DNA of 64,000 bases from Triglochin maritima (Eukaryota > Streptophyta > Magnoliopsida > Alismatales > Juncaginaceae): positions 8,122,001 to 8,186,000 of the forward strand of contig OY821789.1 in NCBI GenBank assembly GCA_963682175.1. Direction: 5' to 3'. The notes under the pieces were generated by a model. That model searched no databases. It was not told where the DNA came from and saw only the letters and a program-made list of their open reading frames with translations. Below are positions 26,325-44,074 of this stretch, piece after piece; the first letter of the stretch is position 1, and each line of letters begins with the position of its first letter. Made by a program: the position numbers and the translations under genes.

Positions 26325-26927
26325 ATTATGCATAACTGGTCGACCGCCCTTAGGCATAGTTCGATCGATGCAAGGCCAAATCGGAGAATTACACTGCAAC
26401 CGGTCGACCGCCAACAGGCCTCGGTGGACCGTTCCACGGTAGACCCTTGACTGCCCTCGTCGGCGGCGATGCCTCCGGACTCCGACGACAAGCACAACCC
26501 CTCACACACTTTATGTGAACATTCTAAAGAAATTTGACATACCTTAAACTTGAGATCGGTTAGCAACTTGCACCTTCTGCCACACCAAACACGCAACCAC
26601 CTCCCTCACTGGTCACACACCCGCCTAACGTCTTGCCTTGCTTGCTGACCACCCCACTTTTCGGAGCCTCGATCACTATGTCACCGGAGAGGAGAGGAGG
26701 TGGAGAAAGAGATGTGGTGAGAGTGTCTGTGTGGAGTTACGAGGGGAAAAGGAGATGAGTGCATTTCTCTTTCTTTTAAACCCAACCCAACACCCCCACC
26801 ATACCCTCATCCCATCACCCATACCTCCACCACTCCTCCACCCTTTCTCATGCAAACCCCAATCAGCCTAAACCAACCCACTAATCAAGATTAGCACCTT
26901 AACTAGGATTTAGGGTTTAACACCTTA

Positions 26928-27590
26928 AGCCACCAAAATCACCACCACCAACAGTTATCCAAAACCTCCCCCCTCTTCAATCAAAAAAGTTGAAAGTAGT
27001 GAGAGGAAAAGTGAAAAAAAAAAGATAATGAAGTGTTGTGTTTTTATCTTTTATAAACAGTAAAGTTCAAATTTTGAACTTTAAATTACACCCCCTAACC
27101 ATCTTCCGCACCACCACCTAGCCATCATATTTCGCGTCCACCACTTCCTACACCATCACCTTGAGCCACCAAAATCACCACCACCAACAGTCATCCACAA
27201 CCTCCTCTCTTTAATCAAAAAAGTTGGAAGTAGTGAGAGGAAAAGTGAAAAAGAGAGATAACGAAACGTTGTGTTTTGTCTTTTATTAACAATAAAATCC
27301 AAAATTTTGAACTTTAAATTTAACCCCACATCACCACTGTCACTTCTCGCTCACCAGTTCCCACACGATCACCTTGAACCACCAAAATCACCACCACCAC
27401 TGTCACTTTGCGCTTACCAATTTCCACACTATCACCTTGAGTCACCAAAATCACCACCACCAACCGTCATCCACAACCTCTTCCCTTGTCAATCAAAAAA
27501 GTTGAAAACAATGAGAGAAAGGGAAAAGAGAGAGAATGAAACATTGTGTTTTGTCTTTTATAAACAGTAAAGTCCAATTTCACCTAGAAG
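26928..27590. repeat. Tandem repeat, CACC-rich units of roughly 220 bp
   Basis: Blocks of GCCACCAAAATCACCACCACC begin near 26930 and 27165, with partial copies near 27380 and 27445. Each full copy is followed by a shared tail containing AATCAAAAAAGTTG, a GTGAGAGG/GAGAGA stretch, TGTGTTTT and ATTTTGAACTTTAAAT. This is the array into which the solo LTR inserted, and its left part is the CCA-rich tract before 22466. Confidence 0.65.
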
Positions 27591-27599
27591 CGTTGTTCT

Positions 27600-28164
27600 T
27601 TTGTCCGATATTGTCCTTTTCCAAACTTCATTCCCATAACAATTGTCTTTCTTTACTGTATCGATTGGTTCAAGACTGGGGATTCTTAAAATAAGCTAGC
27701 CTCAATTGAATTATTTCACCATTGGATGCCACTTTGAAACGTCTTGCTTGGATCTCAATTAAAAACAACTGTTTTAGCTTCTCATCACTGCTTTTGAACC
27801 TATTGTGCCAATATCATTGCAACATCTTGTTATTTATGCTACTGTAGTTATCATTGCGATTTTTATTACGAACTTGAGGTTTGACCAGGGATATGTGGAT
27901 AATGTTTTACTCTGCAAAAACTAAATGTATAACTTCCAAGCTTCCAGCTTAAATGTGCAAATAATGACAAAACATGTATTTTAAAAGAAATATGAGAGCA
28001 TAACATGCAAAATATATTTTTTCCAAAGCAAAATTTTGATCCCCTTATCTCAGCTTCCATTTTACTCGTTCCAAACAAACCATAATACCAGATAATTTTT
28101 ATTTAAAAAAACTATGCTTTGAACATCAGGGTTTACTGATACATTCTGAATTTATCTGGACACA
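27600..28164. other. Intergenic, nothing recognised
   Basis: Moderately AT-rich sequence between a tandem repeat and a hAT element. The frame at 27866-28078 has no recognisable domain, and no transposon ends or RNA gene were identified. Confidence 0.4.
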
Positions 28165-28172
28165 CCCACTGG

Positions 28173-28814
28173 TAGGACTGTCAATTTTACACGAAACACG
28201 ATAACACGACACGAAAACGACACGAAGTTAGGGGATATGGATTGAGAATTTGAACACGATTAATAAATGGATTGGATACGACAACACGATTATTAAATGG
28301 GTTGGATATGGATTTCTGCTGCAAAAACGATTAACACGATTAAGACACGATAAAACACGATAAGTAATTGGGTAATTAGGCACACGATTACGAATACGAC
28401 ACGATTAATACACGACTAATACCGACAAGTCTATAAGTAATATATAAGTTATAAATTATAATAAACAAATTCTAATAACTGAATGTTATATTTATAATTT
28501 TACCAATTATATATATAATTGGTTTGAAACTTCGAAGTTTGAACTCTGAAATCTGAACGAGTGGATAATTGTGTGTTAAACGTGTGTTAAATGGTGTAAA
28601 CGGTAGCGGTGTTAAACGTGTACACGAAGTAACCCGTTTAATAATCGGGTATAAACGGGATGGATATGGCAACACGATTATAAATGGGTTGGATACGGCA
28701 GAAATTTAACAACACGATTATTAAATGGGTCGGATACGGCACAGCACCTAGAGTTTATATATAGGAATTGACACGACACGATTAGCACACGACACGACAC
28801 GATTGACAGCCCTA
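28173..28814. mobile_element. Non-autonomous hAT element, ACACGA-rich (642 bp)
   Basis: A perfect 8-bp target duplication CCCACTGG flanks it (28165-28172 and 28815-28822). The left end is TAGGACTGTCAATTTTACAC and the right end, on the opposite strand, TAGGGCTGTCAATCGTGTCG. Dozens of ACACGA/TCGTGT subterminal repeats fill both arms, and no transposase is encoded. Confidence 0.9.
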
Positions 28815-28822
28815 CCCACTGG

Positions 28823-29477
28823 TATAAAAGCACCGCCAAATTAACCAATTCGACATAAAAATGTAAATAAAAAGTCAGGAGCCTGCCAAATTGCAACAGA
28901 ATATGAAAAGCAAACGAACATTTAAAATATGTATTATATAACCGATTAAAACTAATATAGAGATAAATAGATAATGTATGTCACACTTTAATACAATAAA
29001 TATTTACATAAATACACCTAAAACGTGGAAAATAAGGTGTTCTCATAGCACGGAACGCAGAGAACGACCTGCTTCGCGGGGCCTGTACGAGCAGAGAAAA
29101 CGGATAAGTTCAGAAAGATCTGCTAGTGACGAATTTGTACAAATCAAGCTTGCTAGAAAGTTGGGGGAAAAGTTCTACACTTCAATTTGGGAGCTCTCAG
29201 AACCAAAACTTATTTTCATGCTCTTGTGTTTGTGAATCATAATCTGTTACATTAAAGTGAGAATCGAAGTAGCATTTACAGCCCAGCTTCTCCAAAAACA
29301 CAATGAGATGTTAAGTGTTCTTCCTCTCTCGTCCTAGCACGGAAATTGTTTCCCTGGTTAATTTTTCTATATATCTTAACTTCTTCTACAAGATGGTTCT
29401 CTTTATGACAAACTACTCCCATAGACATTATTAATAACGAAAAATTAAGTCATGAAAGCTTACCAAAAGAAAATCCC
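28823..29477. other. Intergenic, 3' side of the thiolase gene
   Basis: No domain is recognisable in the frame at 28978-29235. The part next to 29477 should hold the 3' untranslated region of the minus-strand AACT gene. Confidence 0.45.
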
Positions 29478-36525
<7,048 letters not shown>

Positions 36526-36848
36526 CGAAACCCTACTTCGCGTAGAGATCTGCAAAACAGCCTTTTTAGTAAGCTCAAAACTTCGAGAATCAACGCTTAA
36601 ACTCGGATTCCGAAGAAAACCAGAATCTCGAAGGTTCGGAAGCAAATTTCGTAAGCAAAACAGCGCGAAGTTCGAGATGAAGCAAATTTCGGAAGATGAG
36701 AACGAGTTCTCGAGAAAAATGCCGACCTGAGAGATCCGCTTCGAACGCGAACTCACCGGAGGGGAAACCCTAGAAGGAGGAGGTTTGAGTGGGGAGACGT
36801 CGAGATAAGCTCTAACAACGAGGCAGAGACGGGGAATTTGAGAATTTG

Positions 36849-36856
36849 TATTTATA
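36849..36856 (-). promoter_or_regulatory. TATA box of the AACT gene
   Basis: TATAAATA on the minus strand is followed by a leader that ends at a GT donor next to 36757. The leader then resumes at the AG acceptor before 36549, 24 nt upstream of the ATG at 36525. This gives a 5'UTR intron of about 207 bp, typical of plant housekeeping genes. The start of transcription would fall near 36820 by usual spacing (inference). Confidence 0.55.
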
Positions 36857-37208
36857 CAGGAGAACTGGAGAGGAGAGAGAAATGGTAAATTGTCAAGGAG
36901 TCCGTTTCGGAAAAACAAATTTGCTTTTAGCTAATCTATTACTGACTGTTATTTTAAACTGAAATGTTATTCGTTGCCGTGAAACTACTTAAATCGCCCG
37001 TAAGATTATCATTTTGTTCATCTACCCTTTCTACTAATATAACTCCTCATTTCACTCTTTTAACACAACTTTCTCTTCATATCACTCTTCTATTCACCAC
37101 ATAAAATGTCTCGGAGGCCAGGAAAAGAACCAACGGAGACCCATGACTACTCACATCTGGTAATTACCTTGTTTATTTCAATTAATTTTTAAAAAAAAAC
37201 ATTTTTGA

Positions 37209-37266
37209 GTCGGGCGTACGCGGGAGACGCCCGACCCAACGAGAGGGCGGTCGCAGGAACCGCCTC
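37209..37266. repeat. Two hairpin units, 33-bp period
   Basis: Unit 1 (37209-37235) has arms GTCGGGCGT and ACGCCCGAC around a 9-nt loop. Unit 2 begins about 33 bp later and has arms GAGGGCGGT and ACCGCCTC. The GC-rich pair stands out in an AT-rich surround and sits just after an A-rich run. No function is known to me. Confidence 0.6.
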
Positions 37267-37633
37267 CCCCTTGGTATCACATCTCTACCACTTTTACCAA
37301 AAAACGACAACCGCAACATTTTCTTTTTGTATTCTTTTGCAGTGCAATACTCGTATCACGAGAACTCATTTCACGTCTGCAATCACATCTCATGTAACAA
37401 TCCATCCGGTTATCTGCTTTTGGTTTGTATGATGATATAACCAAAAACAATCTGGCTCATATTGCAACTTGTTTCGCCCATTTACAAGCTTCCTCGATTG
37501 TTGTAAATATTTCTTTACTATCAAAAAAACTCACTGTAATATACTTCATCACCACCTAAATCTTGCAACGGAACCTAAAAAAATTAATTTAACAGAAAAT
37601 AAAATTAATTAAAAAAAATCGGCGTCTGCCCAA

Positions 37634-37758
37634 AACACCTCCACGTTAGTGGATGCGCCTTGATATGACGCCTCCACATTGGTGGAGGCGTTTGGCTAAG
37701 ACGCCCCCACCTTGGTGGAGGCGTCGTATCCAGATGCCTCAAACTAGGTGGAGGCGTC
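37634..37758. repeat. Four-unit palindromic array, 33-bp period
   Basis: Units starting at about 37634, 37667, 37700 and 37733 each pair a GACGCCTCCAC-type left arm with a GTGGAGGCGTC-type right arm around a short ATTG/CTTG loop, and the start-to-start distance is 33 bp. The outer units are degenerate (GATGCCTCAAAC in the last, ACACCTCCAC in the first). The array lies just after an A-rich run and 430 bp from the other pair at 37209. Confidence 0.75.
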
Positions 37759-37991
37759 TTAGCTAGACGCTCGAGGGGGGGAAATCCGCTCCCGTTACCT
37801 CGCCGAATCCAGGTGATTCGTCAGACATTTTCGTGGTGTTGGTACTAGGAATGTGTGTAAAATTGAGTCAAACACCTTGTTTAAAGACACAAGACGAAAT
37901 GAGTATTAATTGATTTGTTAATGACAAAAATGTAATTTTTGGGGCGATTTAAGTAGTTTTCCGGCGACGAATAGTAGCCCCCTTTTAAATT

Positions 37992-38597
37992 GGGGTTTTT
38001 GCTATTCTGCAACTCAGAAATACTTGATTTCCTGAAATGTCATCCAGTTACGACTATTTATTCATGAGTCACTAAAATAAATTTTTAACATCCAAAATAT
38101 CATTATGATTTTTTTTCGGAAACTCCGTCAACGGTGTACTATGATGTTACCGACGTTAAAAATATTAATATTTAATTTTAAATTTTACAATTTCACCATA
38201 AAAAACTTAATTAATCATCTCTTTCTTTTTTTCCTCTCTCTCCTCTTTCTCTCTCTCTCCTATTTCTCCATCCTCTCTCTGATGATGGAGAGTGGATATA
38301 CTGATGATGGAGAGTGGATAGAGGAGAGAGAGAAGAGAGAGGAGGAAGAAAGATGAGGGAAAGGGGGAAAGATGAGAAATATTAATTAAGTTTTTAACGG
38401 TAAAATTGTAAAATTTACAATTAAATATTAATATTTTTAACGTACCGTTAACGGAATAGTTAACGGAGTGACAGAAATAAAATCATAATGTCATTTTTAT
38501 GTTAAAAATTTATTTTAGTGACTCCTGGATAAATAGTCGTAACTTGATGACAATTCAGGAAATCAAGTGTTTCTAAGCGACAAAATAGCAAAATACC
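37992..38597. mobile_element. Mutator-type TIR element, non-autonomous (606 bp)
   Basis: A 9-bp target duplication TTTTAAATT flanks both sides (37983-37991 and 38598-38606), as expected for Mutator-like elements. The ends GGGGTTTTTGCTATTCTG and, on the opposite strand, GGTATTTTGCTATTTTG begin inverted repeats of about 200 bp that stay aligned through CACTTGATTTCCTGAA and GTCACTAAAATAAATTTTTA. The centre is a TC/GA-rich spacer around 38220-38360. No transposase is present. Confidence 0.85.
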
Positions 38598-38606
38598 TTT
38601 TAAATT

Positions 38607-41433
38607 TCATTATTCCTAACATTTGAATTAGACTAAAGGTTTTGTGTACCTCAACACAGAAAATATCCTAACTAAACAAACACCAATTGATTTTTTAAGC
38701 CGGAAGGTGATAGTAAAACATATATGATAACTATTATTTTACATCTTTCAGGACGTGGTCCTATACCCGGCCTTTGGTCCATCCGATTTAATCGGATGGG
38801 ACTATATCTTAACTAGATAATTGAGTAATTAAACATGTACAATGTTAATATGTAAAGTTATAAAGAAAACCCAAGCAGCCAAGATAAAAATATCTAAATG
38901 TGAGCATACAATAACTTACGATTTAAAACGAACGATTACAAATAACCAACACCATCATTTAAGATGAAGTTCAACATAAATAATTAAAACAAAATTTGTA
39001 GTTTAGATTTTAGTGAAACCCTCGGATCATTCAAACAATGTTTTTTGATAAAATGAAAGTGCGAAACTTGTCACAAAATCCAAACTAGCACTACTGCATT
39101 AGGTTCGCAAAGAAGCACAACTTTGCAAGGACCAATTTTTTTACTAATAAAAAGGTCCAACTGAAATTTCAAAAAAAAACAAACAAAAAACCCACTGTGG
39201 CGTAACATGAATCACCCAAACGGCAAACCTTCGTGTTAGGGTTCGAGTTTTCAAGTAAACTCAATGGTATTATGTATTATCACGTAAGACTATTATTAAA
39301 GTGTAAGTATTCAATTTAAAACTAATTGACAATAAGTAGAAATGTCTTACAACTTATAGTCTAGGGGAAAGTTCACATTTAGACGATGTAGAATTATTCT
39401 CTAACAACTATCGTGTACTTTCGTGTATGTTATTTTCTCAAGAAAAAAACATGTTCAAATTTGTATAAATAAATATTATGACATATTGATGTTTTCATAT
39501 CATGAGACGTCGTATACAACAATTTTCAAGTAATATATAATTAATTAGACTACAAAAGATACTTAACATGTTAGTTTCGTGTAAATTGTGTGTGTTTTTT
39601 CTCGTGTAATTGTGTTTTTTCTCATGTCTTATTTTGTAAATTCATTGAGTGTAATTTGTTTGATAAATCATCATTATCTAACTTAAGCAATGATTGACAT
39701 CATATCATGCATATATTCGTGTCTTGTATCATCTATTTTGAACATAAGCAATGCTACGTGACGAGTTTTATGTTTAAGTTTCAGAAATAAACATGTTTGA
39801 GAAGAAGAAACACAAAAAGGACATGAACGTAAGAAAAATGACTAAATTGTGAGACTTATGGACTGATATGCAAGAGGGAATGACGTGGACGTAAGCCAGA
39901 GGGACAAAATAACAAACCGAGAAATTCTGCACCATCATGAGGAGTATTTTGACAATTAGATTCGAGTCTAGACTCCAATTACCCATCCGAGTACACCACA
40001 TGTGGAGAATTGAAGAAATAAAACAGTCAATCAAAACCGGGGTGAATCCGACCAAACATGACCACCAATTGACGGTCTTAAACAACCAATTGACGGTCTA
40101 ATTGGGTCAGAATCTGACCTGGCTTCTCGTGGTCGTGTATTATCTTGTTTTATGTCCATTTATAGTATGTCATTAGTCCCACGTCGAGAGACCCAAGTTA
40201 CATTTTTTTCATGCCTATAAATAGAACTATTTTTCCTCTTTTGTATTTACACATTGCTTAGTGGTCAATCCCTCTACTTAGAGTCAAACTCTTGAAGCAA
40301 AAACTCAATTAAGAAGATGTTGCTTGTAATGCATTTAATAAAAGAATTTTTTGTTAGTTTAATGTTATCTCTTTTCTTCTTACATGTTTAACTTAATTTC
40401 GTTTCATTAATCTTAGTAGACTTAGTTAATATGTTTTTCTCTCTTAACATAATAGTTATGTTAATGATTAGTGAGTAGTTTCATCATCTTTGGGGGGGGG
40501 GATGATTTACATATATGTTGTGATGTTTGGATGCTTGATGAATTTTGGATTGTGTAAACTTGCATGTTTGAATGTTCATTGAGAGTATTGTCATAAAATT
40601 TAGACACTTCTCATGTTTAGTTTCCTCATGTTTATTGACTGAAATTTCATGTTAAATATTCTACATGTTAGTTAAGTGCTTGTATTTGTGGTTGATTGCT
40701 TGCTTGATTGAAGAAACTTTGTTTTGATGTGTTTTGCCTTAGATACCTCACATGCTTTGTTTTGTTCTTCACATGAGTTTATGATTTTTTATGAGTCTTG
40801 CCATATCTTTAGATATTTCTCATGCCGAGTCTAATCTTATGATAATCAAGAAATAATTGCCGACACGTTGTGTGAATGATTTGATAGGTTTTGTCATATC
40901 TTTAGATACTTTTTATGCATGAAAACACACACGCGACACACACACATACATACGTCATTCATCACTTATTTCACTTAATAATGTGCACACACTCCATCCC
41001 TTAGGGGTTTTTCTTCATGAATTTCAATATATTTGTTAACCTTTTGGTTTAGTTTTAATCAATCGTTACTTTCATTTGCATTTGTTACTTACTAGTTTAG
41101 TGTAATTTAACTTAACATAATCAAATTTCTTTCATCTTTTTTGTCATTTGATTTCTGACAAACCAAAGACTACTCACATTCTTATAGATCGACCCGTACT
41201 TGTCTCGTATTTAACGACGGTCGTGTGCATTTGCGGTTAATTAATAAAACTTAAGCATTCATCGTGGGTAACTTAAGCATGCGCGTTGGCTGCAAGGTGG
41301 ATTCAGTTGGACAAACCCTGGCCACGTCGACCCCCTCGCCTCCAACCGCCCTCCACCTCACCTCCAACAATCCCCAATAGAAAACGCACCACTCCACACC
41401 AACAACCCCGCTCTCCTCTTTCCTCCCCCAACC
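38607..41433. other. AT-rich intergenic DNA
   Basis: No gene is recognised; frames such as 39774-40085 have no domain. At about 40175-40260 a GTCCCACGTCGAGAGACCC block is followed by CCTATAAATAG and a leader-like stretch, which looks like the promoter of an LTR or gene relic. A run of ten G at about 40492-40501 and a CACACA-rich patch near 40925-40955 are simple repeats. The last 150 bp are the C-rich leader of the CLD1-like gene. Confidence 0.45.
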
Positions 41434-43529
41434 ATGGCGACCACCACCGCCACCTGCCCCTCCTCCCTCCAACCCTCGGTCCCGACTCTCGTGCCACCCC
41501 CCTGCACCCTCGCGTCCGTCTCCGCCGGGTTTCGGGGGAGGAGGATCGGCCCAGTCAGATCGGTGGACAGGGCTGGCGTCGGATCCGGCGAGGCGGCTGC
41601 GGGCCTCGGTTCTGGTGGCGGTCGCAACGCGGATGCGGCTTCAAGTAGGTACGCTTCCGGTCATTTCTGCTTTGGTTTGGGTAAATTGCGTTTGGATTGT
41701 TTGTGAGTGGGAAAATTATCTGATTGTACTTCAAAAGACATATTTGACGTTTCTGTTACGATCCACGAGGGTTTAGTCCAACGTCGGGTAACATGAGATA
41801 CCCAGCGTGGAATATAATCTCGTAAGTTCCCCCAACCTACAAGCTAGCTTTTGAGATGAGATCAGTTCCTATCAGTTTCGTCATATAGGTTTGTATCGTT
41901 CCTGTAGGATTCAGAACTCGTTACGTTTGTTGTCGATTGATTATATTTCGAAGCAACTTCGAAATCAATTGAGAGGCTATGGCCTACGGAGTTACTTGAA
42001 TAACATATTTTATGACACATAAGAGTCAGACTACTATATTTTTTGAATTTTCAGAAAATAGGGAGGCTCTCATAGTCTTCAGAAAACTATATTAGTTTCG
42101 GAAAGTTTGAAATTTGAGTTCTCGACTTTATGTTGTGGTACTTGGACTTCCATAAGATCCGCAGGAGTTAAATACTAACTCTTCCACAGGATCTTATTTA
42201 GAGTGGCAAAGACCAAATCAAGTTAATAGCTAATAGCTACAAAGGGGTTTCATGACATGTAGTCTCCAAGTTTGGCATTTGTTTTTTGTAATTTAACAAT
42301 TCACTTGTTCCAGTGTTCCTGGTTACCATCTCTACTCTTTTGAATCTTAAGCTCTTTTTTTGTCTGTTTCCTTGAACTACATATGGCCTAAACTGCCTTG
42401 CCTACTATTCAAAATTTTATACCACTTTTATAGTAGACACATGCTCTAAGTTGTGTCAAATGATTTAATTTCTAAAGAAAGTGAAAAATGTTATGCCTTT
42501 CTTGTAACTGGTAAGTGACAACACTCTTCACAATCTTATACGAGCATGAGGTTCACTGGCCATTTACGTGGATGATGGGGAATAATCATTTGCATTTTTT
42601 GCTTTAAGAAACTTCTATCTTTTATGGGGTTTTTTCTCAGATGTTCTTTGGTATCTACAGCTTCTGGAGCTGGCGCGGTTTCAAGATTCGCTACCAATAT
42701 GTTGGAAATTCTGGGCCGGCATTAGTATTGGTGCATGGTTTTGGGGCAAACAGGACTACATCATATATATCTTGCATCCTCTTTCCAGGCAACTAATTTT
42801 CATAGGTACTAATGTCCATATATCTTGTATAGCATAGCAACTTGCTGCTTCGCATTCATCATGTCATGCGTGCATGTATATGAAGCTCCATAACCATAAC
42901 ATCCATTTGTTTCTAGACATGTTTAGCATTTCACCACTTAAATACAAACTTAATTTGATACCCATGCTAAATGACAATCATATATGCCGTAATTTCTGAC
43001 AAGAGCATGGTTATCACATTCTTATTTTTTTTCACAACAAATGTAACTTTTCACTTCTATGAAATTCATATCCTCGGACCTTGGTTATCCTTGTTGTCTT
43101 CTAGTATGCAAAAAAAGGGGGAAAATATTTCCTTCCCATCCACTTTACATTATTTTTGTTGAATATCACCAACAAATGTTTATAGCATATCTTACATCAC
43201 ACATGATAATTTATCATCTTAACTGTTATTTCCCTTTCAACATTTTTGAATGCAGTGACCACTGGAGGAAGAATATTCCCGTTCTTGCCCAATCTTACAG
43301 GGTTTTTGCAATTGATCTTATGGTTACGGTTATTCGGAAAAGCTAAATCCTCATCAAATTGGAAATGATATGTTCTATACATTTGAAACATGGGCATCAC
43401 AGCTAAATGATTTCTGCTCTGAAGTTGTAAAAGACGAAGCATTCTACATATGCAACTCTATTGGAGGTAAACTAATGATTTTCATTGGTAGGATCATATT
43501 TTTGTTCTTTAGAAAGTAGGAATTCTTTG

Positions 43530-43688
43530 TGTTAGAACAATAGATATTAGGAAATAATTGAATATTAAATATTCAATTGATTCCATAATTAATTTTTTTA
43601 ATTGTTGTGTCCTTATTCCATCGAATCTTCATATACAGAGCACCTACTTAAGCCGTACAAATATCTCTATTATAATTTTTCTTCAACA
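43530..43688 (+). mobile_element. LTR-like sequence with tRNA-Met-type primer site in CLD1 intron 3
   Basis: A 159-bp stretch runs from TGTTAGAAC to TTCAACA, then TAGCATCAGAGCC follows, close to the initiator-tRNA-Met primer-binding sequence TGGTATCAGAGCC. This is the layout of a short LTR plus PBS. No second LTR was found, so the element is a fragment; it would account for much of the intron sequence up to about 44430. Confidence 0.5.
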
Positions 43689-43946
43689 TAGCATCAGAGC
43701 CTAGGTTACCCTAAACTGAATCTTTATCTTGCCTCTTATATTTCCTTTCCCTTTTGACTCTTCTTCTCCTATCTTATTTGTTTCCTTAAATGATGTGTGT
43801 TGTGCTGCCGATGACCATTCCTACAAGGCTACTGTGATGTTGTTGCTACTACATGTAGGTGTTTTCACCCTATGTGTGCCTCCTACGTCTCGATTATGTT
43901 CCATTGTTTGGGTGAAGTAGACCGTTGTGTAGGACAATGTCTTATT

Positions 43947-44074
43947 CTACACCTGATTTTGAAGTCCGGTGTTTTCTTCTACACCTCATTCTGAAGTGTG
44001 ATGCCTTTTTCTACACCTTATTGTGAAGCATGACGTCTTCTACTACATCTCAATGTGAAACATGATGTTTTTTG
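43947..44074. repeat. Four-copy 32-bp tandem repeat
   Basis: CTACACCT/CTACATCT begins at 43947, 43979, 44011 and 44043, exactly 32 bp apart, and each is followed by a diverged ATTxTGAAGxxTGATG block. It lies downstream of the LTR-like sequence and its primer site, inside CLD1 intron 3. Confidence 0.75.

Larger units (their letters stand above)
22471..26922 (-). mobile_element. Solo gypsy-type LTR carrying nested insertions
   Basis: The left end TGTAACATCCCGAAGCAG matches the ends of the LTRs at 54901 and, reversed, at 52167. The right end reads GTTTAACA. A perfect 5-bp target duplication CCTTA flanks it (22466-22470 and 26923-26927). An uninterrupted paralogue of the insertion site lies at about 27127-27195: joining the two flanks recreates that repeat unit. 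Internal blocks are collinear with the other LTRs: the block before CCCCGTATAC near 22750, GGGATCC...ATCCCTC near 23300, and CATACATGG near 25570. CGGTCGACCG arrays follow at about 25720-26460. Its 4.45-kb length is explained by an unresolved insertion of about 2.2 kb and a 205-bp hAT MITE. No second LTR or polyprotein is present. Confidence 0.8.

Noticed and set aside
37100..37432. Possible small two-exon gene starting MSRRPGKEP near 37106
   Set aside because: A donor-like GT and a later acceptor exist, but neither piece is recognisable and the region is packed with hairpin repeats.
37634..37758. CRISPR array, suggested by the regular 33-bp spacing
   Set aside because: This is a plant nuclear context, the units are palindromes with almost no unique spacer, and there are no cas genes.
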